A stretch of 35,049 nucleotides of DNA from contig DAIDHE010000270.1 of assembly GCA_027459775.1 (NCBI GenBank), forward strand, positions 1 to 35,049, written 5' to 3'. Source of the DNA: Planctomycetales bacterium. Lineage in GTDB: Bacteria; Planctomycetota; Planctomycetia; Isosphaerales; Isosphaeraceae. Shown one piece after another: positions 34,697-35,049 of this stretch. Position 1 is the stretch's first letter; every line of letters begins with the position of its first letter. The notes beneath the pieces are model-generated. The model saw only the letters and a program-made list of their open reading frames with translations, did not search any database and was not told the origin of the DNA. The translations under genes were made by a program, and so were the position numbers.

Positions 34697-35049
34697 ATGC
34701 GGAAACCGGCCAACACCGGGCCCAATGCCAAGATCGACGTCTCTACCCCAGGTTTCAACCCGCCGGCAAACCATGAAACGCGGACGGCGGCTGAAGCAAG
34801 CCTCATGACCGCGGCGGCTTGGGATGAGGCTCGCGACGAGGCTGAGCAGGGTGACGCATGGCTCGTCGAGCGCGCTCGGCACGGCCACCATCAAGCGTTC
34901 GGCGTGCTGGTGAAGCGCTACGAACGCAAGTTGATCCGCGTCTTGACCAGGCTCGTTCGCGACCCCGAGCAAGCACGCGATCTCGCTCAAGAGACCTTCT
35001 GGCGCGTCTATCAACGGCTCGATCAGTTTGACGCCTCACGGCGGTTTGG
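34697..35049 (+). CDS. Sigma-70 family (ECF-like) sigma factor, N-terminal part
   Basis: ATG 34697 follows GAGGAGG with proper spacing and the frame runs off the right window edge after about 117 residues. An unstructured N-terminus of about 55 residues precedes region 2: HHQAFGVLVKRYERKLIRVL, then TRLVRDPEQARDLAQETFWR and VYQRLDQFDAS. The D-x-x-Q-E-x-F-x-R-x-Y segment is the core-polymerase and -10 recognition helix typical of ECF factors. The DNA-binding region 4 lies outside the window. TATGAT at 34668-34673 may be its -10 element. Confidence 0.88.
   Translation, partial: MRKPANTGPNAKIDVSTPGFNPPANHETRTAAEASLMTAAAWDEARDEAEQGDAWLVERARHGHHQAFGVLVKRYERKLIRVLTRLVRDPEQARDLAQETFWRVYQRLDQFDASRRF

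Noticed and set aside
34580-35014. A 144-codon minus-strand frame opposite the sigma factor
   Set aside because: The plus strand encodes clear sigma region 2 with a good ribosome binding site; the antisense frame shows no motif.
1-35049. tRNA, rRNA, insertion sequence or integrase genes
   Set aside because: None could be recognised by eye; a tRNAscan or ISfinder search would be needed to exclude degenerate forms.

Overview
The window is high-GC DNA, most likely from a planctomycete of the Isosphaeraceae type. This is inferred from gene content: a sulfatase, a Tat-exported Gfo/Idh/MocA oxidoreductase, a di-heme DUF1111-type oxidoreductase, and two proteins with the planctomycete-style N-terminal 'LExLExRxxPS' export motif (one of them 3198 residues). 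Dispersed palindromic repeats translating as 'PGSAGVPPA' and 'NPGLRPGL' are also present. No rRNA, tRNA, CRISPR array, transposase or integrase was seen.

Region 1 (1-4110) is housekeeping and envelope. It holds the start of an M2-type metallopeptidase on the minus strand, a secreted alpha/beta-hydrolase-like protein with an Ala-Pro-Lys tail, a small two-helix membrane protein with an NTF2-like tail, a lipoprotein-like gene, and surE. A gene-poor stretch follows (4111-5525).

Region 2 (5526-11962) is an anti-phage defence remnant. A SNF2-type helicase with a C-terminal EVK nuclease-like domain, a YhcG/DUF1016 PD-(D/E)xK nuclease and a DUF1156 adenine methylase are joined by two 4-bp ATGA overlaps. 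The methylase is cut after about residue 292 by a cluster of palindromic repeats, and everything that would normally follow is missing. A small toxin-antitoxin-like pair sits directly behind the break on the other strand. Twin 12-bp palindromic boxes lie upstream of the helicase and may be its operator.

Region 3 (12125-16165) runs on the minus strand: the Tat oxidoreductase, a 136-bp inverted-repeat element that supplies the last codons of a polysaccharide deacetylase, and a GNAT-like protein probably co-transcribed with the deacetylase.

Region 4 (16409-23584) has a small exported protein, a sulfatase with a variant CGPCR active-site motif, a LolA-like periplasmic protein, a compact small-protein transcription unit, a di-heme cytochrome under a strong promoter with an overlapping palindromic operator, a multi-pass membrane protein, and a stand-alone PhoU.

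Region 5 (23672-33268) is one giant minus-strand gene. It consists of two autotransporter-type beta-strand-repeat blocks, an Ig-like domain, five MBG domains and two more Ig-like domains, ending at a clear intrinsic terminator. The window closes with a double-GNAT acetyltransferase and, divergently, the start of a sigma-70 family (ECF-like) sigma factor.
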